Positions 10,645 to 20,856 of a stretch of DNA of 64,000 nucleotides are shown here, piece by piece. The number at the start of each line of letters is the position of its first letter. The first letter of the stretch is position 1. Source of the DNA: Elymus sibiricus (Eukaryota > Streptophyta > Magnoliopsida > Poales > Poaceae); assembly GCA_039707655.1 (NCBI GenBank), contig CM077666.1, positions 239,536,166 to 239,600,165 on the forward strand, in the 5' to 3' direction. The notes below the pieces were generated by a model, which ran no database searches, had not been told where the DNA came from, and saw only the letters and a program-made list of their open reading frames with translations. Position numbers and translations under genes: made by a program.

Positions 10645-13300
10645 GTGTACTGTGTTTTGATTGGTCCATGGGCATCTCACGCGGATCGTGCATCAAACAC
10701 CGTCAGATGCTCCCGGATCCAACGACATCCCTTACTCCCTCACCCTCTCACCCCACGAAGCCCGACCAACAGCCCCGCACTCCTCCCTCTTCCCCATCTC
10801 TCTCACACGACTCACCTCGCTGCCGCCACAAACGGCGCCCGATCCCGGCCACTTCCGGCGGGAATCGACGGCGCCCATCACCAACATGACCCCCACGCTT
10901 CACTCTTCCCTCCTGTCCGGCGAGATCCGGCGCATGCGTCCTCCAGCGGCCAAGTGCGGCCGTCTCCCGTCGCTAGGGTTTCGTTCGCTGGCGTTGCTCC
11001 GGTGATTGAGGTGCGGCCCTCCACTCCTTCCCTCCTCCTCCTCACAGCCCTCCCTCACCTCGTCTTCTCTCCATCCTTCCAGATCTAGCACGTCGTCTTT
11101 GCTCCGTCAAGCTGGCCGACCCGCGGCGGTGCATGACCTAGGGTTTGTGGTGGCTCTGCCCCACGCCGGCCATGGCTCTCCGGCAACCAGGATGGCGATG
11201 GCGTCGACAGGATCCTCGGACGGCCGTCATCCACCTTGCGCTGCAGGGAGGGGTCGGTCGTCTCCTCGGAGTGGACGGCCATGTTCGTCGTTCCCCACCC
11301 AGGCAGTCGATCCCGGCCGTCGCTGCTTCACCGGCCTCCTCCGTCAGGATCCGCCACATCCGGCGACGTCGAGGCCAGCAGGCGCCGGATTCGGTACCGG
11401 CGTGGCCCAGGTTGGTCCCTATCCTCCTTGTTCGCCCCACCCTCTTCTCCCCACCTCACCTATTCTTTCATGTGATTTCCTTTGCTGCAGATCAATGGCG
11501 CGAGCGGAGGAGGAGGAGCAGGACGGGCACGGACGGAGGAACACCGTCTTCATCCCCTGCCCCGACGCCATGGAGGCTGCCCCTCCACCACTGCCCTGAC
11601 GCCATGGAGGCCGCCCCTCCACCACTGCCCCCATTCAGGTCTTCTTCCCGTTGGTTTATTCTTCTTCTTCCCTTCCATTCCCTTACTAAGATGTGATGTG
11701 GTTTCCTGCCATAGATGAGCAGATGCTGCCGGATGGATGCAGGACGCCAGACATGGATGAGCAGCAGCAGCACCCCCATGGTGAGCCCCTCTCCACCCCT
11801 TTGTTCCCATCCGGTTGCTGCGATGCTAGGGTTCTGACTCGATGCCATAGTTGATTACTTGCTGACCGTCGCGTCAAGGACTGAGTGTTAGAGTTGATTT
11901 GTTGTGCTGGTGGTCATCTAGATACTGATTTGCTACTGCTAGTTAGAATGCCTACTGTTTTGTGTTGTAGGAGCACTACTAAATTATCTAGTTTTCATCC
12001 GTTTGATGTCCTGTATGCTACTGATTTGTTGCAGGTAATTAGAATGCTGTAGGTTTAGTATGAATGTGTCTTAATCCATTGGATGGCCTCTGGCTAGTTC
12101 AGTTTAGAATAAATTATTTTCCCATTTTTTGTTTCCTTGCTGGATATGTCATAGTTCAAGTGTTGTTGTTGCTGTTTACTACTCCCGCCGTAGAGAAATA
12201 TAAGAGCGTTTAGATCACTACTTTAGTGATCTAAATGCTCTTATATTTCTTTACAGAGGGAGTACATGGTATTATTGCTAGCTATATATATACCTGCTGC
12301 TGATTGATGCTCTTGTGGTTAGGATTCTACTCCTCGAAGTGATGCTTTTGCATTGCTTTCCTTCCTCACGCACCTGCAGACTTTACGCTATTCCCTTTTC
12401 GATTTGACCTCAAAATTTCTAACTCCTCCTATCCATGTGCAATAGCGATGCTTTGGATTTCATCCGTGCAGTAGAGGACAAGGGCTTCATGGCCAACCAA
12501 GGTGCATGGTGCTTGCAAGCGATGAACCGGAGGCTGTTCAACATCGGCTACACAAACCACCACTGTGAGCTCCTCCCTTTCCTCTGCTACAACCATGCTC
12601 TGTTTCATGGGTTAGCTAGGATTTCTGTGCTTTTTGCGCCGTGGTTGAGTCCTTGCTTACTGTTGCGTCGATGATCAAGTGCTGGTGCTTATTTGTTGTG
12701 GTGGTGGTCATCTAGCTACTTGATTTGCTGCTGCTAATTTGTAGTATTAGAGTGCTGCGGGTTTATTAGGATGTGGCTGAAACCATTGGATGGCCTTCCT
12801 AGACATGTTTTGTTGCTATCTAGAATTAGTACTTGTCCCATTTTTTGTTTCCTTGCTGGACATGTTATGGTTCAAGTGTTGATGATGTCTAGTAGATGGC
12901 TTGCTAGCTATATACCTGTTGCTGATTGATGCTCTTGTGGTTAGCATTATACTCCTGGAGTCATATTATACTATATCTAGTGTTCTTGTGGTTCTGCGAA
13001 GATGCATCACAAACATCTAGTGTTCTGATATAATTGGTCTCTAAAATATCTATGTCTTTGAAGTTGGTTGAACCTGTTGCTTTATCATATATTTGGTCCA
13101 TAAATCTACATTTCTATGAAATTTCTTTCAATATATAATTTTTCGATAGTCTGTACACTAAACCTGGAGGTTTGCAAATCTACTCCAGGAATAATACTAC
13201 TCTAATGCTGGTAGCCTATGTGTTCACTCTTTTACAGGAGCTCCAGGTCTACGAAATTTGAAGTTCGAAGCCGTATAGCCCTACTCAGCAAAGAGTCATC
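10645..13300 (+). other. Gene-like multi-exon unit inside the CACTA (plus strand)
   Basis: A GC-rich, CT-rich leader begins after 10640. Canonical splice signals follow: donor CCCAG/GTTGGT (about 11410) and acceptor TTGCTGCAG (11491), donor TTCAG/GTCTTC (about 11637) and acceptor GCCATAG (11714), donor CCATG/GTGAGC (about 11779) and acceptor GTGCAATAG (about 12446), donor near 12565 and acceptor TTTTACAG (about 13237). The exon at 12447-12565 has good coding character (DALDFIRAVEDKGFM, AWCLQAMNRRLFNIGY). The second exon contains MAREEEEQDGHGRRN and a 34 bp tandem duplication (about 11567-11634) with a stop at the repeat. Not recognised. It is probably a captured or CACTA-specific transcript, and the coding frame across exons is not established. 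Confidence 0.4.
12182..12262. mobile_element. Stowaway (Tc1/Mariner) MITE, Athos-like
   Basis: This 81 bp near-perfect palindrome starts CTCCCGCCGTAGAGAAATAT and ends with its complement GAAATATAAGAGCATTTAG-type arm ...ACAGAGGGAG, flanked by TA at 12180-12181 and 12263-12264. The CTCCCTCCGT termini and TA duplication define Stowaway MITEs; the length and TAAGAGCGTTTAGATCACTA core match the Triticeae family Athos as I recall it. Confidence 0.9.
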
Positions 13301-13779
13301 TGTTCTGTTTGACTGTAATAGATTGTAAATATTGTAATATTGTAATAGTAGGCATATCTGGATTGTAATAGACTATGTACAGATTATAGTAGACTTAGTG
13401 TTATTTGAGGAACTACATTTGTATTTTTCTGTTTGAAATATTGATTATGTATGTGATTTGAAAACGTGTGGAATGGAAACCTGACTCGTGGGACCCACTT
13501 ATGAAAATAATCTGAGCAGTTTTGAAATCTCTGTCAAGTGGGCCCAATGTGTGAGATGATGACAAGTGGGACCCATCTGATTGGTCGGACCAGCTCCAAA
13601 ATATAATGGCCCAAACAATGTTAAAAGGCCATGGCCCAGAAATAAATAAAAGGCTGAAATGTTGGGCCAGGCCCATGTAGCTAACCAAAATTAACAGGAA
13701 AAATATATATTAAATGGGCTGAATTATTGGCTCGGTCCATATAGATGGCTGAACTGGATCGAGCTGATTCTAATCTACG

Positions 13780-14061
13780 ACCAATTCATTTGGTCGCAAT
13801 TTTGCCATGTCAGCTTGCCACGTTGGATCTTACATGGTGTGGGCAGGTTGATAGTGACCAAAACAATTGGTCGTAAAATCTATGACCTTTTATTTTGGTC
13901 GTAACCGTAGACGACCATTTCACAAAAAAGGTCGTTAAGTTTCATTAACGACGCTCAGCTTTTGACCAACTGTTTTTGGTCACAAGAAGGTCATAAATGA
14001 AAAATAACGACCATTCAGGGACCAATATGGAGGGTCACCAGATAGCATATTTCTTGTAGTA
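13780..14061 (-). repeat. CACTA right terminal inverted repeat and subterminal repeats
   Basis: It mirrors the left end: ACGACCAATTCATTTGGTCG, AACAATTGGTCGTAAAATC, TTTTGGTCGTAACC, GACGACCATTTC, AACGACCATTCAGG, ending at TTCTTGTAGT. The outermost base pair is mutated (A for G at 14061). Confidence 0.85.
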
Positions 14062-14444
14062 TGAGCTTTTTCTGCTGCTCATCCTGCATAGTAAGTGCTC
14101 GTTCTCTCCTTGAACGCCATTTTGGTGTACTACACCTCTGCACCCCCCCCCCCCCCCGGGGAAACTTGCGCGCGAAGGGGCTTCTCTGTTTTTAAGAAAA
14201 AGAGAGCAAAATGGCGAACCAACTAGAACGCTGATGGCACATTACTTACTCTTGCAAAGATTACATTCATGACACAACATTGCACGTAATATACATGATT
14301 GAAATGTACATATTACAAAAGTTGTGAAACACTTAGCTTTATTTCACTACGCACGGGATCTGCACCCGGCTTTGTACAAAGGATTACATGCCGTCACGGC
14401 CAACTTGTACAAAAGTAGTTGCCGGGAGGCCCGGCAACCGCGCC
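14062..14444. other. Spacer between antisense gene and pol of element A (right part)
   Basis: No gene. It carries a run of 15 C followed by GGGG (14143-14161) and GAAACTTGCGCGCGAAGG, matching CTCCCCCCGGGAAACTTGCAC near 56000 of element B, where the C run is only 6. On the minus strand AATAAAGC near 14335 could end the gag-pol transcript. Confidence 0.6.
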
Positions 14445-15675
14445 TCACAGGTAGAACTTGCGAAGATTCTCAATATTCTATGAGTTTTGCACAGGAGTGT
14501 CATCTTCGGTCTCTAGCGGGACTGAGCCAGGCCTAGTGACTTGCACTACATGGTAAGGGCCTTCCCACTACGGTGTCAACTTGTTTGTTCCCTTGGAGGA
14601 GGATATCCTTCGAAGAACAAGGTCACCTTCCTCAAGCCCCCAGGCGTGAACTTTGCGGCTATGGTAGCGGCGCAAAGCTTGCTGGTATCATGCAGCATGT
14701 ACAACAGCCCGGGAACGGTCCTCCTCCAAGAGTGTGACCTCATCATGCTGTCTGTGTTGTTGATCTGCTTCATCAAAAGCTTGGACCCAAGGAGAGCCGT
14801 ACTGAAGTTCTGTGGGGAGCACCACTTCTGCACCATATACAATGGAGAAGGGTTTCTCTCCTGTCGCTCGGTTTGGTGTCATCCTGATGACCAAAGAATG
14901 GCAGGCATTTCATCAACCCAGCGTCGTCCACACTTGTGCAGCCTATCAAAAGTCCTGGTCTTGAGTCCTCACAACACTTCAGCATTTGCCCTTTCTGCCT
15001 GCCCATTGCTTTTGGGGTGAGCAACGAATGCATAGCATACTTTGCTGCCAAGCTCTTGACAGTATTGAGAGAAGGCGTGGCTCGTGAATTGGGTGCCATT
15101 GTCAGTAATGATCCTGTTAGGTACACCAAAACGGACAACCAATCCCCAGAAGAACTTGATAGCTGACTGTGCTATCACCTTCCTGACTGGCTCCACCTCA
15201 GGCCACTTTGTGAATTTGTCGATTGCAACGTACAAATACTCAAAGCCCCTGGTTGCACGAGTAAAAGGGCCGAGAATGTCCAGCCCCCAAACCACGATGG
15301 GCCAGGAAAGAGGAATGGTTTGGAGAGCTTGTGCCGGCTGATGAATGTTCTTGGCATGGAACCGACACGCTGTGCAAGAAGTTACCAATGCGGTTGCATC
15401 TTGAAGGGCTGTCAGCCAATAGAATCCTTGTTGGAAGGCTTTGCCGACAAGCGCACATAACCCAATGTGAGAGCCACACACTCCTTCATGTATTTCTGCC
15501 AACAGTGCTTGTCCATCTTCCCGGAAATGCACTTTAATTTCACACCATTGGGTCGCCTTCTGTACAGAATGCTGTCAACGAACATGCACATACTGGACTG
15601 ACGGGCTACTTTCTCAGTTTTTTCTTGCTCGTCAGGAAGCTCTCCCTTCTGCAAGTACTGCACAAGCGACTATGC
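14445..15675 (-). pseudogene. pol: Element A integrase
   Basis: Integrase inserts the DNA copy into the genome. On the minus strand the zinc-finger region reads LAEIHEGVCGSHIG and CTACRFH. The catalytic core has WGLDILGPF, RIITDNGTQF and HPKSNGQAERANAE, so the D, D and E residues are present. A TGA follows AEVL at about 14969. A frameshift comes near 14890, after which TPNRATGEKPFSIVYGAE continues the conserved core. The C-terminal GPY/F-type module is WEGPYHVVQVTRPGSVPLE and the protein ends NIENLRKFYL-stop at 14445, with TAG/TGA stops in between. It is broken but all integrase parts are recognisable. Confidence 0.9.
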
Positions 15676-16998
15676 TCATGTCGTGGCATGTGGCTCGATG
15701 ACAGGGATAAATGGCTCTTCTGCTTCTGTCAGAGCGCATGTCTCGACAGCAGGAACAGACGAACTTGCTAGAGCCTGTGGCTCGACGACCAAAGCTTCTG
15801 ACCTTGCCGGAGCTTGCTGCTCGCCGGCAGGAACCGCCTTGCTACCAGCATCAACCTTCCCAGTGGCTGTTGATGGATCTGCCGGGAAAGGCTTGCCGAA
15901 GCAAGTTTTTCGACTTTTTGCCACGCGCATTAATGGCGTTACGGAAGGTTGGGTGAGCAGATGCATGAAAGTTCCCGGTTCGACGGGTAGCTTTTTGGCA
16001 GCACGCTTTGACAGATCATCAGCTATATTATTCTGAGCACAGGGAATGTGCTCCATTTGCAGACCGTCAAAGTGTTGCTCCAATTTCCTTGCTTCTTGAA
16101 TGTAAGCTTCCATCAACGGGCTCTGGTAATTATTGTTCACTTGTCTAACCACCAATTGAGAATCTCCTCTGATTATCAACCTCCTGATTCCCATGTCAAT
16201 CGCTATCCGAAGGCCGGCAAGCAGCCCTTCGTTCTCAGCAGTATTGTTGGTGGCTTTCTCCCTGGGAAAGGACATCTGAATAACATACTTGAGGTGCTCT
16301 CCGGTGGGTTCGACAAGCAGCACGCCGGCACCGGCGCCCTGGAACTAAAAAGCATCGTCAACGTACATCACGCACTCATTGGAATCTTCTTTGCCGGGGA
16401 GAGAAGTTGCTTCCACTTCATCATCGGGCATTGGAGTCCATTCAGCAACAAATTCTGCTAAAGCTCTGCTCTGACTTGTTGAAGTGCTTTCAAACTTCAA
16501 ATCAAAGCTAGACAGCTCCAATGCCGACTCCACTATCCTGCTGGTGGCCTCTGGATTTCTCAGAATTCGCCGGAGCGGAAAGGAGGTGACAACTATGATT
16601 GGATGTGCTTGAAAATAGTGGTGCAGCTTGCGGGAAGCCATCAGGAGACCGGAGAGCCATTTCTCCACTCCTGAGTACCAGGATCTGGCTGTCTGCAACA
16701 GGGTGCTCACAAAGTACACTGGGCGCTGCACTAACTTCTTCTTCTGTGGCATTTCTTGTTGCTGCTCTTCTGCTAGGGAGTCTTCCAGCACTGGCTTGCC
16801 GACGTCTGGCTTTGATGCTTCCGGCGTCTCTTCTTCTTTCTCCCTTTTGGCTACTAGTGCAGCACTTGCCACTTGATTGGTGGCTGCTAGATATAACGAC
16901 AACTGCTCTTGTGGTTTCGGTGCAACTCGCACCGGCGGGGAGGAGAGGTATTTCTTCAAGTCTTGGAGCACGGCCTCTACTTTCAGGGTCCATTTCAT
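15676..16998 (-). pseudogene. pol: Element A dual RNase H region
   Basis: Two RNase H domains follow the RT. The first (16998-16345) has LSLYLAATNQVASAALVAKR and RPVYFVSTLLQTARSWYSG, the retrotransposon RNase H, with ELSSFDLKFE and ALAEFVAEW in its tail. The second starts MYVDDAF at about 16350, is interrupted by one stop, and continues with KATNNTAENEGLLAGLRIA, RLIIRGDSQLVVRQVNN and IPCAQNNIADDLSKRAA. This is an archaeal-type RNase H with D, E and D catalytic positions. Having both is an established hallmark of Tat elements. The last 100 codons before 15676 are a low-complexity Ala/Pro/Glu linker to the integrase. Confidence 0.88.
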
Positions 16999-17943
16999 AG
17001 GACCAGCCTTTTTCAGAATCTTGAAAAACGGCAGGGCGCGCTCAGCTGACTTGGAAATGAATCTACTCAGGACAACAACACAGCCGGCTAGACGTCACAA
17101 GTCCTCGACGCGCTTCGGTGCTTGAATTTGCTCAATTGCTTTGATCTTGTCGGGATTGGCTTCAATTCCACGATGACATACAAAGAAGCCGAGTAGTTTG
17201 CTGTATGGAACGCCAAACACACACTTCTCGGGGTTGAGCTTCAAGTTGACTTTTGCGCAAATTTGCAAATGTTTCTTCCAGAGCTTGAGTGAGAGTCGAC
17301 TGGCACTTGGTCTTGAGCACAATGTCATCCATGTAAGCTTCTACATTTCTGTGCAATTGTGAAGCAAAGTTGATCTGTACTGCTCTCTGGAAGGTGGCTC
17401 CGGCACTCTTCAAACCGAAAGGCATCCGTAGGAAGCAGTACGTGCCACATGGAGTGATACATGCGGTTTTCTCCTCATCTTCCCGAGCCATAAAGATTTG
17501 GTGATATCCAGAATAGGCGTCAGGGAAAGAGAGGAGATCACAACCAGCAGTGGAGTCAACAATCTGGTTCGCGGCAACGGGAAAGGATCTTTTGGACAAG
17601 CTTTGTTGATATCAGTGAAATCGATACAAAGCCTCCACTTCCCGTTAGCCTTGCGAACCACCACTAGATTAGCCAACCAAGTGGGATAAAGAACTCCTCT
17701 TACCAGACCTGCATCTTTTAGTTTCTGTATCTCTTGAGCTATAAATTCTTGCCACTCCACAGCTTGCTTCCTGACCTTTTGCTTGACAAGCTTCGCTTTC
17801 GGGCAGACACCGGGGATGTCAGATGGTTGCCATGCAAACACATCGACATTCGCCCTCAAGAAAGTGACGAGCGCGCTTTCCTATTTGCTGGAAAGGCTGG
17901 CACTTATGGTGATAGTGCCGGTACCATCCTCCCTGGCGGGAAT
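16999..17943 (-). pseudogene. pol: Element A reverse transcriptase
   Basis: On the minus strand: FAWQPSDIPGVCP, WLANLVVVRKANGKWRLC, INKACPKDPFPLPR, DAYSGYHQIFMAREDEEKTA, MPFGLKSAGATFQRAV, the catalytic YMDD (AYMDDIVLKTK, about 17330), then LNPEKCVFGVPYSKLLGFF and IEANPDKIKAIEQIQAPKR. At least two frameshifts (about 17580 and 17290) and stops (for example before 17880 and after VEDL near 17095) separate pieces of one domain. Motifs are in family order. Confidence 0.9.
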
Positions 17944-19347
17944 CTACTTGGTTGTGGGTGCAGCTGTGGCGGTTTTCTTGCTCTTGGCGGTAGAAGTTTC
18001 ACCTTGCTCCCGGGGCATGCTGCACTCTGTTGCGCGCTTCCCGGAGGAGGTCTTGCTGGCACCACTGGTGCTTCGTTCCTGGGTCTGCTCCCCTAAAACT
18101 TTGTCGGCAAGAGCTGGTGCTTTGCCGGCAGATGCTGCAACTGCTTCTCGGTAGAGTTTGTTGACACAGATGACTACGTCCATCTTGTCAGAGGGTACTG
18201 TGATCACCTCTACGGGCCTTGGCATCTTCAGGGTGTTGTAGGCATAATGAGACGCTGCCATGAACTTGGCCAAAGCAGGGCATCCCAGAATGCCATTGTA
18301 GGGCAGTGACAGCTTTACGACATCGAAGACAATCTTCTCGGTTCTGTAGTTGAGTCGATCACCAACTGTGACTGGCAAAGTGATCTCGCCCTTTGGCTTG
18401 GTCCTTCCCGGATTCACTCCTTGAAACGTTCCCGTTTCTTGGAGGTCCTCATTCGGGATCTGCATCTTCTTAATCACTGCAGGGGAGATTAAGTTAAGAC
18501 CAGCACCGCCATCGACCAAGATCTTTGATACCTTGATGTTAAGGATTGTTGGTGATACCGACAACGGCAAGCCACCAACCCCAGTATTTCGGTCTGGGTG
18601 GTCCTCGGCATCAAAGATGATGGGAACATGTGACCACTTTAAAGGCTTCTGATTTTCAATTGCCTGCTCTGCTGCATTTATCTCCCAAGCCCATTGCTTG
18701 AGCTGCCAGTGAGAGGAGTGCAAAGATGCACCTCCATCAATGCAGGCACAATCAACCACGTTCTGGAACCCTTGATCAGAGTCATCCTCTTCGTCTTCTT
18801 CGTTATCTTCTTTCTTGTCACAGCCACGAGCGGGCCTCTTCTTTGTCTTTCCAGCCTTCCCATGGCGAGTTTTCATGCCCTTCTTTCCAGCATCAGTGGC
18901 ACCATCCCGAGACTTCTTATCGTTGTTTTGCTTTTCGTACTCCTGCTTCAACTTCTCAGCAAGGAGTTCTACTTGGCGGCACTCAGTGATGTCATGGCCA
19001 GCTGTGTGGTGGATCTTGCAGTAAGGACCGTCAGGCTTTTCTCCGGCAGCAACTTCCTCGCCGGCGTCGCCTGACTTGGGCTTCTTGCTGGCAGAGCCTT
19101 CCACAACTAGCACAGCCTTGCGCTTGTGCTTCTGGGGTCGCTTCCTGCCGGTTTTCTTTGAAGTGGCCACTTCTTCGTTGTCAGAACTGACGACAGCAGC
19201 GTCCTCTCCAGGAATTCGCCTTCCTTCCTCAGCACGTGCGCACTTGTCAGCGAGAGAGTACAACTCAGCAATGGTTCTCACTTGTCGGATGTTCATGTTC
19301 TCGGGCATCCTGTTATGGAAGGCAGCAATGACGACGGCAGGCTGCAC
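17944..19347 (-). CDS. gag-pol: Element A gag C-terminus and aspartic protease (467-codon open frame)
   Basis: This is the longest open stretch of element A. The start gives the gag end (IAAFHNRMPENMNIRQVRTI, ELYSLADKCARAEEGRR). A Lys-rich linker follows, then YCKIHHTAGHDITECRQVE, a CxxH...HxxxxC motif replacing the usual knuckle. An Asp/Glu-rich spacer comes next, then the protease with KILVDGGAGLNLISPAVIKK, VVKLSLPYNGILGCPALAKF and HYAYNTLKMP. DGG instead of DSG/DTG is usual in plant Tat elements. The Ala/Thr/Lys-rich end runs to a stop at 17944. The ATG at 19347 is internal: the true gag start is upstream in other frames, so as it stands this is a fragment. Confidence 0.85.
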   Translation of the reverse strand: MQPAVVIAAFHNRMPENMNIRQVRTIAELYSLADKCARAEEGRRIPGEDAAVVSSDNEEVATSKKTGRKRPQKHKRKAVLVVEGSASKKPKSGDAGEEVAAGEKPDGPYCKIHHTAGHDITECRQVELLAEKLKQEYEKQNNDKKSRDGATDAGKKGMKTRHGKAGKTKKRPARGCDKKEDNEEDEEDDSDQGFQNVVDCACIDGGASLHSSHWQLKQWAWEINAAEQAIENQKPLKWSHVPIIFDAEDHPDRNTGVGGLPLSVSPTILNIKVSKILVDGGAGLNLISPAVIKKMQIPNEDLQETGTFQGVNPGRTKPKGEITLPVTVGDRLNYRTEKIVFDVVKLSLPYNGILGCPALAKFMAASHYAYNTLKMPRPVEVITVPSDKMDVVICVNKLYREAVAASAGKAPALADKVLGEQTQERSTSGASKTSSGKRATECSMPREQGETSTAKSKKTATAAPTTK

Positions 19348-19932
19348 GTCGGGAATGTTGTGTTGTACCTAGCTAAATCTCTGGATAAACTTACGAAGGG
19401 TCTCATCAGGCTTCTGCGGCAACACATGCAGGCCGTTGGGCTTTCCAGAGGCTTGTGACCACCCTGGAATGCACCAACAAACTGGTGGCACAGATCTGCC
19501 ATGATGAGATCGATCCTTCCGGCAAGTTCATCAACCATGATCTGATGTTAGGTTTTAGGGCCAGCGGGAACCAGTTGGCAAGAACCATCTCATCTCTGCC
19601 GCCAGTAGCTGGAACAACTACTTTGTAGATGTTGAGAAACTCCGAAGGATTGACCTTGCCATCGTACTTGTTGGGGAGGTCCAGCTTGAAGCTGCAGGAG
19701 GAGGGCCAGCGAACTTGTCGCAGCTCAGGAGTGAATGTTGGGCTGCCTGTATCATAAGGCAGGGCTCCAGCATCTCCCGACGCAGGTGTGGCCACTGCCG
19801 GTCCAGCGCGAGCGTCTGATTGCCGGCGAGCTTCCCGGCGCCGTTCAATACATGTGCGGGCATCATTCCCTTACCGGTCCAACAAAACTTGGCGCTGGTC
19901 TTGCTGGCTTCTCAGATCAGAAGAGGCCATAG
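19348..19932 (-). pseudogene. gag: Element A gag N-terminus
   Basis: On the minus strand ATG at 19932 opens MASSDLRSQQDQRQVLLDR and meets TAA near 19872. The frame continues through ARRQSDARAGPAV to the gag domain: SFKLDLPNKYDGKVNPSEFL, MVLANWFPLALKPNIRSWL, MNLPEGSISSWQ. A frameshift near 19480 then separates it from the C-terminal half at 17944-19347. The DLPxKYDGxxNPSEFLxIY and ARxWLMNLPxGSIxSW pattern is standard for Triticeae gypsy gag. Confidence 0.82.
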
Positions 19933-20126
19933 ATACCTCATCCTGGGCAGCAACATGCTGGCTCCAGCGTGTTGGGCCTTGCGGTGACTGCACCATTGCC
20001 GCTACCACGCCGGTCCGCCCTTCAGCTCCTCCCGTTGGCTCCACTCACCGGCGTGAAGATTTCCCTTCCCGCGCTCCATCATTGTTGGTGAAGCTGAGCA
20101 AGCTCTGGATAGTGGCACGCACAGAT

Positions 20127-20856
20127 GCGTGAAACCCTACTCCTGCTTTGGTGGATTTATGTGTGTAAAGGCCCTGTTGTACAAGTGTGCAGCCTTGCCG
20201 GCAAGGAGCTTGGGGGCGCTACTAGCTAACAGCTGCTGAATCCGTCTAAACGTTACCATGGCCCTTCTTTTATAGCTCAAGGGGTCACCATAATGGCAGA
20301 ATGGTAATTACATGATGATAGTGGCTACAGTGTTATAATACCTAACACTGACGGCATAGGAGAAACGCATTTAATGCACTGTTAGGTGTCACGCTATGCT
20401 GAATACCGGCAAGAAGTCCTGTCCAGTCTGCACCGCTTGGCTCATCTACCTCTTATTACCTTGACACGCATTTGGGCGGGTGTCAATAAAGGTAATTGTC
20501 GAGCGGCGGACTACCACGTAGCCTGACAGCTTCCATTTACCCGCTTGTGCGCACACCATCTATCAATAGGTTGTTGACGTGGAGTGTTGGCAGGGAGCTT
20601 GGCTTGCCGGCTTTGCGCTTGCTGGGAGTGTGGAGTGCTTGCTTCCTGGGAGGGGATTCTTCCCAGCAATCTTGGTCCTGAAGTGATCTTAGTACTTCTC
20701 CATGACCTGCCTCGAGGCCTTCTTCACGATATTATTCACCATGACTTGTGCGTCTTGGGATGGATCTACATTCTGCCATTTCCTTCCTGGCACAAAGGCT
20801 GCAACTTGCCGGTGCGTAGTTAGGGGTATGAACACCCGATGTTCACTACACCGACA
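20127..20856 (-). repeat. 5' LTR of element A, missing its 3' end
   Basis: On the minus strand it starts TGTCGGTGTAGTGAACATCG at 20856. It aligns throughout with the B LTR (42304-43109 plus 51571-51621): for example CCCTACTCCTGCTTTGGTGG, GGTGTCACGCT, GGGCGGGTGTCAATAAA-like and TGCCGGCAAGG-like blocks. Alignment stops at about 20127, where B continues another ~130 bp to its TTTGACA end. A's LTR end and primer-binding site are therefore deleted. Confidence 0.82.

Larger units (their letters stand above)
4782..14061. mobile_element. Non-autonomous CACTA (En/Spm) transposon
   Basis: It opens with CACTACAAGAAATATGCTA (4782-4800) and closes with the inverted copy TAGCATATTTCTTGTAGT plus A (14043-14061); the last base should be G and has mutated. 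Flanking 3 bp are tta (4779-4781) and tga (14062-14064), a target duplication with one mismatch. Element B keeps the unoccupied site: TTTTGCAACTTAGCTTT near 55930 matches the two flanks joined. Both ends are packed with ACGACCA/TGGTCGT subterminal repeats, as in this superfamily. I found no transposase. The inside holds a minus-strand gene-like unit, a ~660 bp tandem array, a plus-strand gene-like unit and a MITE. Confidence 0.9.
3267..20856 (-). mobile_element. Tat-type Ty3/gypsy element A with antisense gene, split by T1 and a CACTA element
   Basis: On the minus strand the order is 5' LTR (20856-20127), gag (19932-about 18900), protease, RT, two RNase H domains, integrase (ending 14445), then a gene on the opposite strand (3267-4348). 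The second, archaeal-type RNase H and an extra ORF after pol are established marks of the Tat lineage. The CACTA at 4782-14061 separates the antisense gene from pol. Removing it leaves about 0.8 kb between the two. T1 interrupts the antisense gene at 3266/3267, so the 3' LTR and the gene's amino-terminal half lie beyond T1, outside the window. All genes are broken. Bases flanking the 5' LTR are ataag (20857-20861). Confidence 0.82.

Noticed and set aside
11006..11696. Several overlapping Arg/Pro/Ser-rich ORFs on both strands (up to 197 codons)
   Set aside because: GC-rich composition keeps many frames open. The splice signals fit one plus-strand unit better, and none of the long frames shows a domain.
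14541..15020. 159-codon plus ORF
   Set aside because: It is antisense to the integrase of element A, whose motifs are clear.
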